A DNA stretch of 32,306 nucleotides from Fibrobacter succinogenes (lineage in GTDB: Bacteria > Fibrobacterota > Fibrobacteria > Fibrobacterales > Fibrobacteraceae). The translations under genes and the position numbers were made by a program. A model generated the notes under the pieces. It ran no database searches. It saw only the letters and a list, made by a program, of their open reading frames with translations, and was not told the DNA's origin. The stretch spans positions 1-32,306 of the forward strand of contig CACYRP010000033.1 in assembly GCA_902776765.1 (NCBI GenBank), written 5' to 3'. Below, piece by piece: positions 1 through 7,557 of this stretch (its first letter is position 1; every line of letters starts with the position of its first letter).

Positions 1-588
<588 letters not shown>

Positions 589-598
589 TCAACGGTTG

Positions 599-606
599 TA
601 AAGATA
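599..606 (-). promoter_or_regulatory. Probable gdhA -7 box (TATCTTTA)
   Basis: Reading the minus strand, TATCTTTA lies 49 nt upstream of the gdhA ATG and matches TAnnTTTG at 7 of 8 positions. The same word with a very similar flank (CTATCTTTAC) precedes the GH2-type gene at 18897-18904. No correctly spaced TTTG (-33) was found; the nearest is only 14 nt upstream. Confidence 0.45.
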
Positions 607-654
607 GCAAAGAGCACGCACAAAATGTGAAAAGCGGTCAAAAAACTTCAATTT

Positions 655-670
655 CTTACAATTTTGTAAG
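655..670. promoter_or_regulatory. Perfect 7-bp inverted repeat upstream of gdhA, possible operator
   Basis: CTTACAA-TT-TTGTAAG is a perfect dyad with 7-bp arms about 50 nt upstream of the proposed gdhA -7 box. A degraded relative (CTACA...TTGTAAG, around 739-752) and a third dyad, CTTTAC-N8-GTAAAG (761-780), follow within 110 bp. The spacing suggests a transcription-factor site cluster, but no regulator is identified. Confidence 0.4.
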
Positions 671-829
671 TTGTATTTTTTTCAGATTTATCAATTGTTT
701 TTTTTCGCAAAAAAACGAGGGTTCACATCACAAAAACCTACATTTTTGTAAGTTTATATACTTTACAACTTTCAGTAAAGAAAGTTTTACATCCGTGGTG
801 ATGTTTTTTTGCGAAACAAGATGGAGAAG

Positions 830-875
830 CCCGCTTCCTTCGACTTTGCTCAGGACAGGCTCCGGCGGGCATGAC
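830..875. repeat. Intergenic dispersed repeat (GGCGGGCATGAC type)
   Basis: A GC-rich 46-bp block sits in otherwise AT-rich DNA. Its ends (GCCCGC near 829 and GCGGGC near 865) can pair around a loop holding GACTTTGCTCAGGACAGG. Its tail CCGGCGGGCATGAC resembles CCGGGACGGGCATGAC at 9541-9555, so it is probably one member of a dispersed family. Confidence 0.5.
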
Positions 876-880
876 ATAGC

Positions 881-907
881 AAAAAAGTCCGCACGAAGGC
901 GGACTTT
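881..907 (-). terminator. Rho-independent terminator of the acyl-chain operon
   Basis: On the minus strand, a perfect 9-bp stem AAAGTCCGC/GCGGACTTT with a 6-nt loop is followed by a T run (six A residues on the plus strand at 881-886). It lies 12 nt after the stop codon of the patatin-like gene. Confidence 0.85.
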
Positions 908-918
908 ACAAATTTCAT

Positions 919-1767
919 TTAAATTTCCATGAACGTTTTGAGGTCTCCCATACGGCGTTTCGCGTATTCATACCCCATATTGTAGGAATCGTCGAGCAAA
1001 GTGCGGTCCGTAGCGAAGAGGTCACAGACTTCCCTTTCCGGGCGAAAAATCAAGACTTCACCTGATTTTTCGAGTTTTTCCATTTCGGCAAACATTTTCT
1101 CGTAACGTTTGTAACGCAACATGAGCGCACGAAAAAGGTCCGGATACTTGCGCTTGAACATCGGGTTCAAAATCATGCGGTACTTGCGGAAGTCCGTCAC
1201 AATTTCGCCGGGATAATGCGTCGAAACAACAACAACTTTGTCGCAGCCCTTTTCAAAAGCGCGCTGGAACGGAATCGGAGACGTCACGCAACCGTCCACA
1301 TAATGCTTACCATCAATTTGCGCAATCGGGAAAAGCATTGGAAGGGCACTGCTGGCATTGACAATATCGAGCAGGCGCTTTTCGCTCATGTATTCCTGGA
1401 AAAATTCCGAACGACCTGTTTCGCAACACGTGAGGCCAAATTCGCATTCCACACCAGAACCGAAGAACAAGTGGAAATCAAACGGCATATTGCCATACGC
1501 CGCATTGTAATGGAGAGCGTAGCATTCCTTCTGAATTCCGTCGAGAATGCGGTTGGCATGATCTGACCCTTGCTGGATTCTCGTCGGCTGGATAATATAA
1601 CGAAAACGCCCACGTTGGCGCGTGACAAAGTTCATCGCGGCATGGCAACCGGCACTTACCCCCGATATATACGGGAAATAAATACCTTCATCCAGCCAGG
1701 CATCCAAAACGCCCGCCGAAAAAATGGTCTGACGCGACCCACCCTCTAGAGCCAAGCCAATTTTCAC
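919..1767 (-). CDS. Patatin-like phospholipase (YjjU/RssA type)
   Basis: A predicted cytoplasmic serine acyl hydrolase of the patatin family with a Ser-Asp dyad. Visible signatures are the oxyanion loop EGGSR (residues 8-12), the nucleophile elbow GVSAG (Ser38) and the catalytic Asp in YVDGCVTSP (Asp158). At 282 residues it is close to the E. coli YjjU class. The start codon is GTG at 1767, supported by GGAGGAG about 9 nt upstream, and the gene begins 2 nt after the stop of the acyltransferase. It is the last gene of the minus-strand acyl-chain operon, directly followed by a terminator. Next to an acyltransferase it probably releases or remodels acyl chains on a glycerolipid; the substrate is unknown. 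There is no signal peptide. Confidence 0.85.
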   Translation of the reverse strand: MKIGLALEGGSRQTIFSAGVLDAWLDEGIYFPYISGVSAGCHAAMNFVTRQRGRFRYIIQPTRIQQGSDHANRILDGIQKECYALHYNAAYGNMPFDFHLFFGSGVECEFGLTCCETGRSEFFQEYMSEKRLLDIVNASSALPMLFPIAQIDGKHYVDGCVTSPIPFQRAFEKGCDKVVVVSTHYPGEIVTDFRKYRMILNPMFKRKYPDLFRALMLRYKRYEKMFAEMEKLEKSGEVLIFRPEREVCDLFATDRTLLDDSYNMGYEYAKRRMGDLKTFMEI

Positions 1768-1769
1768 TA

Positions 1770-2474
1770 TTAGCTCTCCTCCGTAATTTCGGCCGGAGTT
1801 TCTGTAGCGACAGGGAGAATTGCCCCTTGCTGACCAAGAGCAATCTGCTTCAAGTTCCAGACTTTCTGGCGGAAATATTCACTGCGTTCAGCAAGATGCT
1901 TGGAAGAAGGGATTCCCTTCACGCGTTCAATCGTTTCGGGCTCGTCCACCACAATCTGCGTGCGGTGTCCAATCTTGTAAATTCCATCAATGCCCACAGA
2001 AAGAACCGGAACACCCGTACTACGAGCGAGGAATGCAAAGCCCGTCTTGAATTCGTTCATGAGTCCATCGTAACGGCACTTGCCTTCCGGGAAAATAATA
2101 ACGGAATTGCCCTTTTCAAGTTCCTTCTTTGCAAGGAGCGCCCATTCGGTATCGAGGTTAAAACGGTCGCAAGGGATCACGTTCTTGAAGCGTGAAAGAG
2201 CCCAATGAAAATGCGGGTCTTCCACCTGATCTTTCGCCACAACAATGCTACGCTTGTGGAAAAACAAGGACTGCAGCATCAACGGGTCAATCATGCTCGA
2301 ATGGTTTGCAATGATTATCATCGGCTGCTTCAAGTCCGTCGACTTGACCGACCCAAGGAACTTCATCTTTGGGCGATAGAAAATCAACAAGTAAGTGCGC
2401 ACGCCGTAAACAACAGCGAGAAGCACCAACTTCCAGAATAAGTCACCAATTATTTTTTTCGCTTTCTCAATCAT
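1770..2474 (-). CDS. PlsC-like 1-acyl-glycerol-3-phosphate acyltransferase family protein
   Basis: A membrane-associated acyltransferase of the PlsC/lysophosphatidate acyltransferase family, which moves acyl groups from acyl-ACP or acyl-CoA to an acceptor such as lysophosphatidate. It has an N-terminal hydrophobic helix (about residues 12-32), block I NHSSMID (HX4D; His58, Asp63), an arginine block around PCDRFN and block III FPEGK (128-132). At 234 residues it is a normal length. The start is taken as ATG at 2474; an in-frame TTG lies one codon upstream. No clear Shine-Dalgarno sequence is seen. It is separated from fabZ by about 115 bp carrying palindromic repeats, so its expression may differ from the genes upstream. 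The acceptor cannot be told from sequence. Confidence 0.85.
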   Translation of the reverse strand: MIEKAKKIIGDLFWKLVLLAVVYGVRTYLLIFYRPKMKFLGSVKSTDLKQPMIIIANHSSMIDPLMLQSLFFHKRSIVVAKDQVEDPHFHWALSRFKNVIPCDRFNLDTEWALLAKKELEKGNSVIIFPEGKCRYDGLMNEFKTGFAFLARSTGVPVLSVGIDGIYKIGHRTQIVVDEPETIERVKGIPSSKHLAERSEYFRQKVWNLKQIALGQQGAILPVATETPAEITEES

Positions 2475-2527
2475 CAACAGAACAAAATTTTGCTTTAAGG
2501 AAATGCCGGTTAGATTCTGACTAGATT

Positions 2528-2583
2528 CCAGTTCGGGCCGGAATGACGTTTTTTGTCTGCGTCATGGCGGACTTGATCCGCCT
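2528..2583. repeat. Palindromic intergenic repeat between fabZ and the acyltransferase
   Basis: The block contains GTTCGGGCCGGAATGAC and a hairpin GGCGGA-CTTGA-TCCGCC (2566-2582). It resembles dispersed intergenic palindromes, not a gene. Lacking a long T run in the transcribed direction, it looks more like an RNA-processing or attenuation point than a full terminator. Confidence 0.5.
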
Positions 2584-2589
2584 TCTAGA

Positions 2590-3033
2590 TTACTTGCCCA
2601 AGCTTTCCTTAGGAATGCTCGTAAAGGTCAGCGAACCCTTAGCATGGATGTTACCGTTCACCTTGACCACACAGTCAAAGCCCACGATAACGCCACCGCC
2701 CTTCGTCTTGTTGACCGTGATTTCGAGCTGGTCGCCCGGAATCACAGGCTTCACGAACTTGAAACCGTCAATTTTCAAGAGAACGTACAAGTTCTTTTCG
2801 AGATCGCCAGCAGGCTTTTCAATCACGAGCGAGCAAAGCTGAGCGCAGGCTTCGCAAATGAGGACGCCCGGCATAATCGGCGTGCCCGGGAAATGTCCCA
2901 TGAAATACGGTTCGTTCACGGAAACATTCTTGATGCCCGTAGCAGATTCGTTCGGAACAAGTTCCGTAACCTTTTCAATCATCTGGAACGGCGGACGCTG
3001 GGCAATCTTTTCGCTGATTTGGAAAATGTTCAT
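2590..3033 (-). CDS. fabZ: 3-hydroxyacyl-ACP dehydratase, FabZ-like hotdog protein
   Basis: Dehydrates 3-hydroxyacyl-ACP to trans-2-enoyl-ACP. It has the FabZ layout: QRPPFQMIEKV near the N-terminus, KNVSVNEPYFMGHFPG with catalytic His47, and MPGVLICEACAQ with catalytic Glu61. At 147 residues it is typical for FabZ. Its start codon overlaps the fabG stop (TGATG), so the two are translationally coupled. A GTG one codon earlier (3036) sits at a better distance from the GGAGG sequence and is an alternative start. It is the fourth gene of the ACP-KS-KR-DH series, and with fabG it completes the reductive part of the cycle except for an enoyl reductase, which is not in the window. In polyene-type pathways the enoyl reductase is absent, so its absence here is worth noting but not decisive. 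Confidence 0.88.
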   Translation of the reverse strand: MNIFQISEKIAQRPPFQMIEKVTELVPNESATGIKNVSVNEPYFMGHFPGTPIMPGVLICEACAQLCSLVIEKPAGDLEKNLYVLLKIDGFKFVKPVIPGDQLEITVNKTKGGGVIVGFDCVVKVNGNIHAKGSLTFTSIPKESLGK

Positions 3034-3764
3034 CACAGGGAAAGACCTCCATCCAAAACGATGACCTGACCGGTCACGTAGGCGAACTGGTCAGATGCAA
3101 GTGCAGAAACCACATTTGCAACTTCGTCAGCAGAAGCAAAGCGCTTGAGCGGCACCTTTTCAAGGTAACCCTTGCGGGTTTCTTCCGGAATGGCTTCGAT
3201 CATTTCTGTTGCAACAAAGCCAGGAGCAACAGCGTTCACGCGGATGCCATAACCGCCAAGTTCCTTGGCAAGCGTCTGCGTAAAGGAGTTCACGGCGCCC
3301 TTCGTGGCGCTGTAAACAGCCTGACCGGCGAGAGCAAACTTAGAGGAAACAGAAGACATGTTGATAATGACACCGGACTTCTGCTTGTACATCTTGACGG
3401 CCACCTGCTGAGCACAGTAGAAATAGCCCTTCACGTTCAAGTCAAAGCACTTGTCGAGCGTGTCCGGGTTCATCATGAGGAGGTATTCGTCGCGGACAAT
3501 ACCAGCATTGTTCACGAGAACGTCGATGCGGCCGTAAGCCTTGAAAACATCGCGAACCATCTGCTTGACTTCGGCAAGAACGGCAACGTTAGCCTTGTAA
3601 ATCATGCCGTCGCCACCTTCGGACTTGATTTGGTCCAAAGTCTGCTGTGCAGCTGCATCAGAGCTAGAATAATTTACGACAACCGTGTAGCCGTCACGAG
3701 CGAGGCGGAGGGCACAAGCCTTGCCAATCCCCTTAGAAGAACCAGTAACGATTGCAACTTTCAT
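3033..3764 (-). CDS. fabG: 3-oxoacyl-ACP reductase (SDR family)
   Basis: NADPH-dependent ketoreductase converting 3-oxoacyl-ACP to 3-hydroxyacyl-ACP. Classical SDR features are present: TGSSKGIG cofactor loop (7-14), NNAG (85-88), catalytic Asn110, Ser137/138 (NMSSVSS), Tyr151 and Lys155 (YSATK), and a C-terminal VTGQVIVLDGG typical of FabG. The start at 3764 gives the standard MKVAIVTG beginning (243 aa) and has AGAGGAG 8-10 nt upstream. A longer reading from 3797 would overlap the ketosynthase stop and adds an uncharacteristic N-terminus. It lies 22 bp after the ketosynthase fusion and overlaps fabZ by one base, so it is part of the same transcript. Confidence 0.92.
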   Translation of the reverse strand: MKVAIVTGSSKGIGKACALRLARDGYTVVVNYSSSDAAAQQTLDQIKSEGGDGMIYKANVAVLAEVKQMVRDVFKAYGRIDVLVNNAGIVRDEYLLMMNPDTLDKCFDLNVKGYFYCAQQVAVKMYKQKSGVIINMSSVSSKFALAGQAVYSATKGAVNSFTQTLAKELGGYGIRVNAVAPGFVATEMIEAIPEETRKGYLEKVPLKRFASADEVANVVSALASDQFAYVTGQVIVLDGGLSL

Positions 3765-3786
3765 TATAAATTCTCCTCTAACAAAT

Positions 3787-6183
3787 TTATTTTCCAAATA
3801 CTACAGCACTGTAAGAACCGCCCGTAGCAAAGGATGTCACCAAAATTTTCTTGAAGCCAGCTGTTGCGACCTTCTTCTTGGAAACGCTACCGTCATTTGC
3901 AACAAAGTAGGCGTTTTCTTCGGAAAGTTCGCCACCGAGCATAAGGGCTGCTTCAGCTGCGGCAAGTGCGGCAGAAGCGGCACGGCCTTCACCCACGCGT
4001 TCCTTCACCTGGAAGAGCGGGATACTTGCGAGCTTGTCGCCAAACACACGTGCGTAGGCACCCTTTTCAATATCATCAAGTTTCTTGAGACCGTTTGCAA
4101 AACCGCAGACAGCGTCAATTTCGTCAATGCCGATACCCGCATCGTTGAGAGCTTCCTTGATTGCAAGGTCAAGAGCTTCGTCGGAACCGGAGATGTGACC
4201 GAACTTCACGTTCTTGCGGCCGTTACCGTAACCGAGAGCGTAGCAGTAAACCTTGGCACCGCGAGCCTTGGCATAGTCTTCGTTTTCGATGATGATGGAA
4301 ACAGAGCCATCGCCAACGACAAAACCATTAGAATTGGAATATGGTTCCACAACCTTATCAGCAGCGACATTCAGCTTCTGGCAGAATTCCGTGATGATTG
4401 GGAGGTTTTCGTCCGTACCCGTAGCCATCATGACCTGTTCCTGACCATCGTGAATGACGTTCATGGAGTAGCCGATGCTATCGAGACCCGAAAGCGGGCC
4501 TGTCGTGATAGTGACGCCGTAACCCTTGATTCCAGAAAGAATCGAGAGGTAACCACCGGCGGCATTATAAACAGTGTGCGGGAACTTGAAGGCACTACCG
4601 CCAGCGTTGCCGGCTTCGGTAATGAGTTCCTGGAAATCGTAAGTGGCACCGAGACCGCCTTCGCTAGTACCCACGATGATACCGATTTGCTTGGCATTGT
4701 CTTCGGAGACCGTAAGGTTTGCATCCTTGAGGGCGCGCATGCCAGAAACCGTCTGGAGCTGTCCCAGATTGTCGAGCTTGCGGTAAAAAGCCATCTTGAT
4801 GCCGAGTTCCTTGTAATCGTCATTCGTGACGGTTGAGCAAATGGAAGCGGATTCCGGGAGTTTGCCGTTCTTGACCGATTCAAGATAAGCTTCCTTGCTG
4901 TTGCCGAGCGGGCTTACAATGCCAACGCCAGTCACAGCGATTTTCTTGTCCTTGGCGACCTGGCTCTGAACGTCACCCGGCTTCTTGCTGAACACGATGC
5001 TTGCATTCGTGCCGCCGAAAGCGACGTTGTTGCTCATGACGCATTCGAGTTCCTTCGCGCGCGGGGTATTCTGCACATAGTCCATCTGGCCGGCCTTAGC
5101 CTTGAGAGCTTCGGAATCTTCGGCAGTGTAATGGAGCGTCGGAAGCACAGTGTTCGTCGTGAGAGCCTTGATGCTGAACACGGCTTCAATTGCACCTGCG
5201 GCACCGAGGCAGTGACCCGTCATTACCTTGGTCGAACTGACACTCAAGGTCGGATTTTCTTCGTCGAAGAACTTGTGGAACGCATTGATTTCTGCATTGT
5301 CGTTCTTGCCCGTACCCGTACCGTGAGCATTCAAGTAACCGATGTCAGACTTCTTGATACCAGAATTCTTGACGGCGCGGTCCATCGCTTCGAGAAGGCA
5401 AATGCCATCTTCACGCGGAGCCGTAATGTGGTGAGCATCGCTTGTGACGCCAGCGCCGAGCACTTCGCAATAACGCTTGGCGTTACGCTTTTCGGCATGT
5501 TCCAGAGATTCGACAATCACGATGCCGGCGCCTTCACCGAGGGTGATGCCGTTGCAGTGGTTGAACGGAGAGCAACCGTTTTCGTCCAAAGCATGGAGCG
5601 AAAGGAAGCCGGAATACGGAACAGAAGCAAAGGAGTCGGAACCGCCAGCGATAACGACATCAGCTTTACCTGCGCGAATCAAGTCGCAAGCAAGAGCAAT
5701 AGAAATCGTACCGGCAGCACAAGCGTTGCCCACGTTTGTTACAATGCCACCCGCATGGCAAGATTCAGCCACTTGGGAAGCGATTGCTGCAATGGGCATC
5801 TTTGGAATTTCGTTGACATCCTTACCGCCGCAATGGTATTTCTCGATGCTGAGGACTCCACCCACGCAGCTACCGATAATGACGCTTACGCGGCTGCTAT
5901 CGGCAAAATCTCCGAGACCTGCATCATTCAGGGCTTCTTTTGCAGCCTTGATGCAAAGCTTGGATGCGCGGTCTTTTTCGTCCGGACATTCAATATCGTC
6001 CAATGTATCACAATTTACTTCGGCAGCCAAGTCCGCATAGCAGTTCTTGGTATCAAGAGAAGTAGTCTTGTGAATACCGGAGACGGAATTCAGGGCATTT
6101 TTCCAGGTTTCTTCAACATTGTTGCCTACAGCGCAAATGACGCCAAGGCCCGAAACAACACAACGACAGTTATTAGAAGTCAT
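3787..6183 (-). CDS. Fused beta-ketoacyl-ACP synthase and catalytically dead KS (chain-length-factor-like)
   Basis: One polypeptide with two full FabF-type thiolase-fold domains. Residue numbers count from the upstream ATG at 6198; the preferred start is the ATG at 6183 (residue 6), which has GGA 8-10 nt upstream. Domain 1 (about 10-405) has an intact triad: Cys160 in GNACAAG, His292 in NAHGTGT and His329 in KVMTGHCLGAAG. Domain 2 (about 418-800) begins again with KKIAVTGVGIVSPLGN and keeps the fold (VVGDGSVSIIIE, FATGG), but aligned positions read TGPLSG (Cys to Pro568), CGFANG (His to Phe700) and KERVGEGRAAS (His to Glu737). It cannot condense. The arrangement resembles the KS and chain-length-factor partners of type II polyketide and aryl-polyene systems joined in cis. 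The neighbours are acpP upstream and fabG downstream. Condensation of malonyl-ACP with acyl-ACP is inferred for domain 1; the product is unknown. Confidence 0.88.
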   Translation of the reverse strand: MTSNNCRCVVSGLGVICAVGNNVEETWKNALNSVSGIHKTTSLDTKNCYADLAAEVNCDTLDDIECPDEKDRASKLCIKAAKEALNDAGLGDFADSSRVSVIIGSCVGGVLSIEKYHCGGKDVNEIPKMPIAAIASQVAESCHAGGIVTNVGNACAAGTISIALACDLIRAGKADVVIAGGSDSFASVPYSGFLSLHALDENGCSPFNHCNGITLGEGAGIVIVESLEHAEKRNAKRYCEVLGAGVTSDAHHITAPREDGICLLEAMDRAVKNSGIKKSDIGYLNAHGTGTGKNDNAEINAFHKFFDEENPTLSVSSTKVMTGHCLGAAGAIEAVFSIKALTTNTVLPTLHYTAEDSEALKAKAGQMDYVQNTPRAKELECVMSNNVAFGGTNASIVFSKKPGDVQSQVAKDKKIAVTGVGIVSPLGNSKEAYLESVKNGKLPESASICSTVTNDDYKELGIKMAFYRKLDNLGQLQTVSGMRALKDANLTVSEDNAKQIGIIVGTSEGGLGATYDFQELITEAGNAGGSAFKFPHTVYNAAGGYLSILSGIKGYGVTITTGPLSGLDSIGYSMNVIHDGQEQVMMATGTDENLPIITEFCQKLNVAADKVVEPYSNSNGFVVGDGSVSIIIENEDYAKARGAKVYCYALGYGNGRKNVKFGHISGSDEALDLAIKEALNDAGIGIDEIDAVCGFANGLKKLDDIEKGAYARVFGDKLASIPLFQVKERVGEGRAASAALAAAEAALMLGGELSEENAYFVANDGSVSKKKVATAGFKKILVTSFATGGSYSAVVFGK

Positions 6184-6219
6184 AGAAATTCCAAACATTA
6201 CTCAAACAAAAAGGCTTGA

Positions 6220-6465
6220 TTAAGCCTTGTTCTTTTCAATGAAAGCGGCGATGGTATCGATGCTCTGGAAGTTTTCCTTAGCAACACCAGTCATAGAAAC
6301 GCCGAAGTTGTCATCGACGAAGGAGATGATTTCAAGGGAATCCACGGAGTCAAGACCGATTTCTTCGCCAAAAAGCGGAGTATCGTAGTTCAGGACATCG
6401 CCATCTACGCCGAGATCGGACATAAAGAATGCCTTGAGTTTGCTCTTGATTTCTTCGTTTGCCAT
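6220..6465 (-). CDS. acpP: Acyl carrier protein
   Basis: An 81-residue carrier protein with the phosphopantetheine site Ser40 in GLDSVDSLEI, an acidic four-helix pattern and a C-terminal helix DTIAAFIEKNK. The motif differs from the housekeeping GADSLDTVEL of many AcpP proteins and looks more like carrier proteins of dedicated acyl or polyene loci, though it could still be the main ACP. The ATG at 6465 has GAGG about 10 nt upstream and a TATCTTTG box 33 nt upstream. It is the first gene of the minus-strand acyl-chain operon and diverges from fabD. The gene symbol names the family; the dedicated role is inference. Confidence 0.88.
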   Translation of the reverse strand: MANEEIKSKLKAFFMSDLGVDGDVLNYDTPLFGEEIGLDSVDSLEIISFVDDNFGVSMTGVAKENFQSIDTIAAFIEKNKA

Positions 6466-6498
6466 ATTATTGTATCCTCTTTTGATAAAATTTTAGCA

Positions 6499-6506
6499 CA
6501 AAGATA
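6499..6506 (-). promoter_or_regulatory. acpP -7 box TATCTTTG (exact TAnnTTTG)
   Basis: Reading the minus strand, TATCTTTG matches the Bacteroidetes -7 consensus TAnnTTTG exactly and lies 33 nt before the acpP start codon. No good -33 TTTG was seen at 19-21 nt; a TTTA occurs 16 nt upstream. Confidence 0.55.
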
Positions 6507-6674
6507 GAAAAATATTCTTTCGTAAATTGCCGTTTTCACAAAAAACGTACAAAATGCAGTTTTTAGCGATAAAAGGACTATTCCCTAAAACAAAGCCTCC
6601 AAACGTATTGTAAACCTTTTCAAAAAGTATGATTTCTGTAATATATATATACGGTTTAGAGAAACATTATTTAC

Positions 6675-6682
6675 TAAATTTG
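6675..6682 (+). promoter_or_regulatory. fabD -7 box TAAATTTG, 5 nt before the ATG (possibly leaderless)
   Basis: TAAATTTG matches TAnnTTTG exactly and ends 5 nt before the fabD ATG (AGTCC between). If used as a -7 element, transcription would begin at or next to the start codon. No strong Shine-Dalgarno sequence exists here. proA has the same geometry (21952-21959). Confidence 0.45.
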
Positions 6683-6687
6683 AGTCC

Positions 6688-7536
6688 ATGATTTCATACG
6701 TATTTCCCGGTCAGGGTTCTCAGTTCCCAGGAATGGGCAAAGATTTATTCGAGTCGAACGCCGACGTCAAGTCGATGTTCTTAAAAGCAAACGAAATTCT
6801 CGGCTTTGACATTACTGACATAATGTTCAACGGCACCGCAGAAGACCTCAAGCAGACGAAAGTCACGCAGCCAGCAGTGTTCCTGCTTTCTGTGGCTATG
6901 GCTAAGGTCCAGGGTGGCAAGCCGGACATGGCCGCTGGGCACTCGCTCGGCGAATTCTCCGCACTTACCGCTACGGGCGCCATCACGTTCGAAGCTGGTC
7001 TCAAGCTCGTTGCAAAGCGTGCAGAAGCCATGCAGAAGGCTTGCGAACTCCGCCCGGGCACGATGGCCGCTGTTCTCGGCGGTTCTGATGAACTCGTCGA
7101 AGAAGCTTGCGCACAAGTCAAGGATGCCGCAGTGGTTCCGGCAAACTTCAACAGCCCAGGACAGGTCGTTATCTCTGGCGAAAAGGCCGGCATTGACGAA
7201 GTTGCCGCCTACCTCACCGGCAAGGTGAAGCGCGTCGTTCCGCTGCAGGTCGGTGGTGCATTCCACTCCCCGCTCATGGAAAGCGCCCGTGCAGAACTTG
7301 CAAAGGCTATCGAAGAAACTGAATTTTCGACTCCGGTCTGCCCGGTCTACCAGAACGTGGACGCCAAGCCGCACACGGATCCGAACGAAATTAAGGCTAA
7401 CCTGCTCACTCAGCTCACCTCCCCCGTCCGTTGGACACAGACGGTCAAGAACATGATTGCAGACGGTGCCACCGAATTTAAGGAACTTGGCCCCGGCGAA
7501 GTCCTTACCAACCTTATCAAGCGCATTCAGAAGTAA
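6688..7536 (+). CDS. fabD: Malonyl-CoA:ACP transacylase
   Basis: Transfers malonyl from CoA to ACP, loading extender units for chain elongation. Signatures are FPGQGSQFPGMG (6-17), the GHSLGEFSAL nucleophile elbow with Ser86, and GGAFHSPLM with catalytic His193. The C-terminal GPGEVLTNLIKR is typical of the family. At 282 residues it is slightly short of the common 300-310 but complete. It is the first gene of the plus-strand arm diverging from acpP, and is followed 21 bp later by the carboxyltransferase. That pairing places malonyl-CoA formation and malonyl transfer in one transcript. Confidence 0.93.
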   Translation: MISYVFPGQGSQFPGMGKDLFESNADVKSMFLKANEILGFDITDIMFNGTAEDLKQTKVTQPAVFLLSVAMAKVQGGKPDMAAGHSLGEFSALTATGAITFEAGLKLVAKRAEAMQKACELRPGTMAAVLGGSDELVEEACAQVKDAAVVPANFNSPGQVVISGEKAGIDEVAAYLTGKVKRVVPLQVGGAFHSPLMESARAELAKAIEETEFSTPVCPVYQNVDAKPHTDPNEIKANLLTQLTSPVRWTQTVKNMIADGATEFKELGPGEVLTNLIKRIQK

Positions 7537-7557
7537 GCGCAAACACACAGGAATACT

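Noticed and set aside
627..932. Plus-strand frame of 101 codons between gdhA and the patatin-like gene
   Set aside because: It reads through the gdhA upstream region, a dispersed repeat and a terminator; no start signal or recognisable domain.
3033..3797. Longer fabG start at 3797
   Set aside because: It adds 11 uncharacteristic residues and overlaps the ketosynthase stop. The ATG at 3764 has AGAGGAG at good spacing and gives the standard SDR N-terminus.
5131..6219. 362-codon plus-strand frame opposite the ketosynthase fusion, and similar long antisense frames (7576-9081, 18915-20477, 21899-23158)
   Set aside because: Shadows caused by the codon bias of the real genes, whose protein motifs on the other strand are unambiguous.
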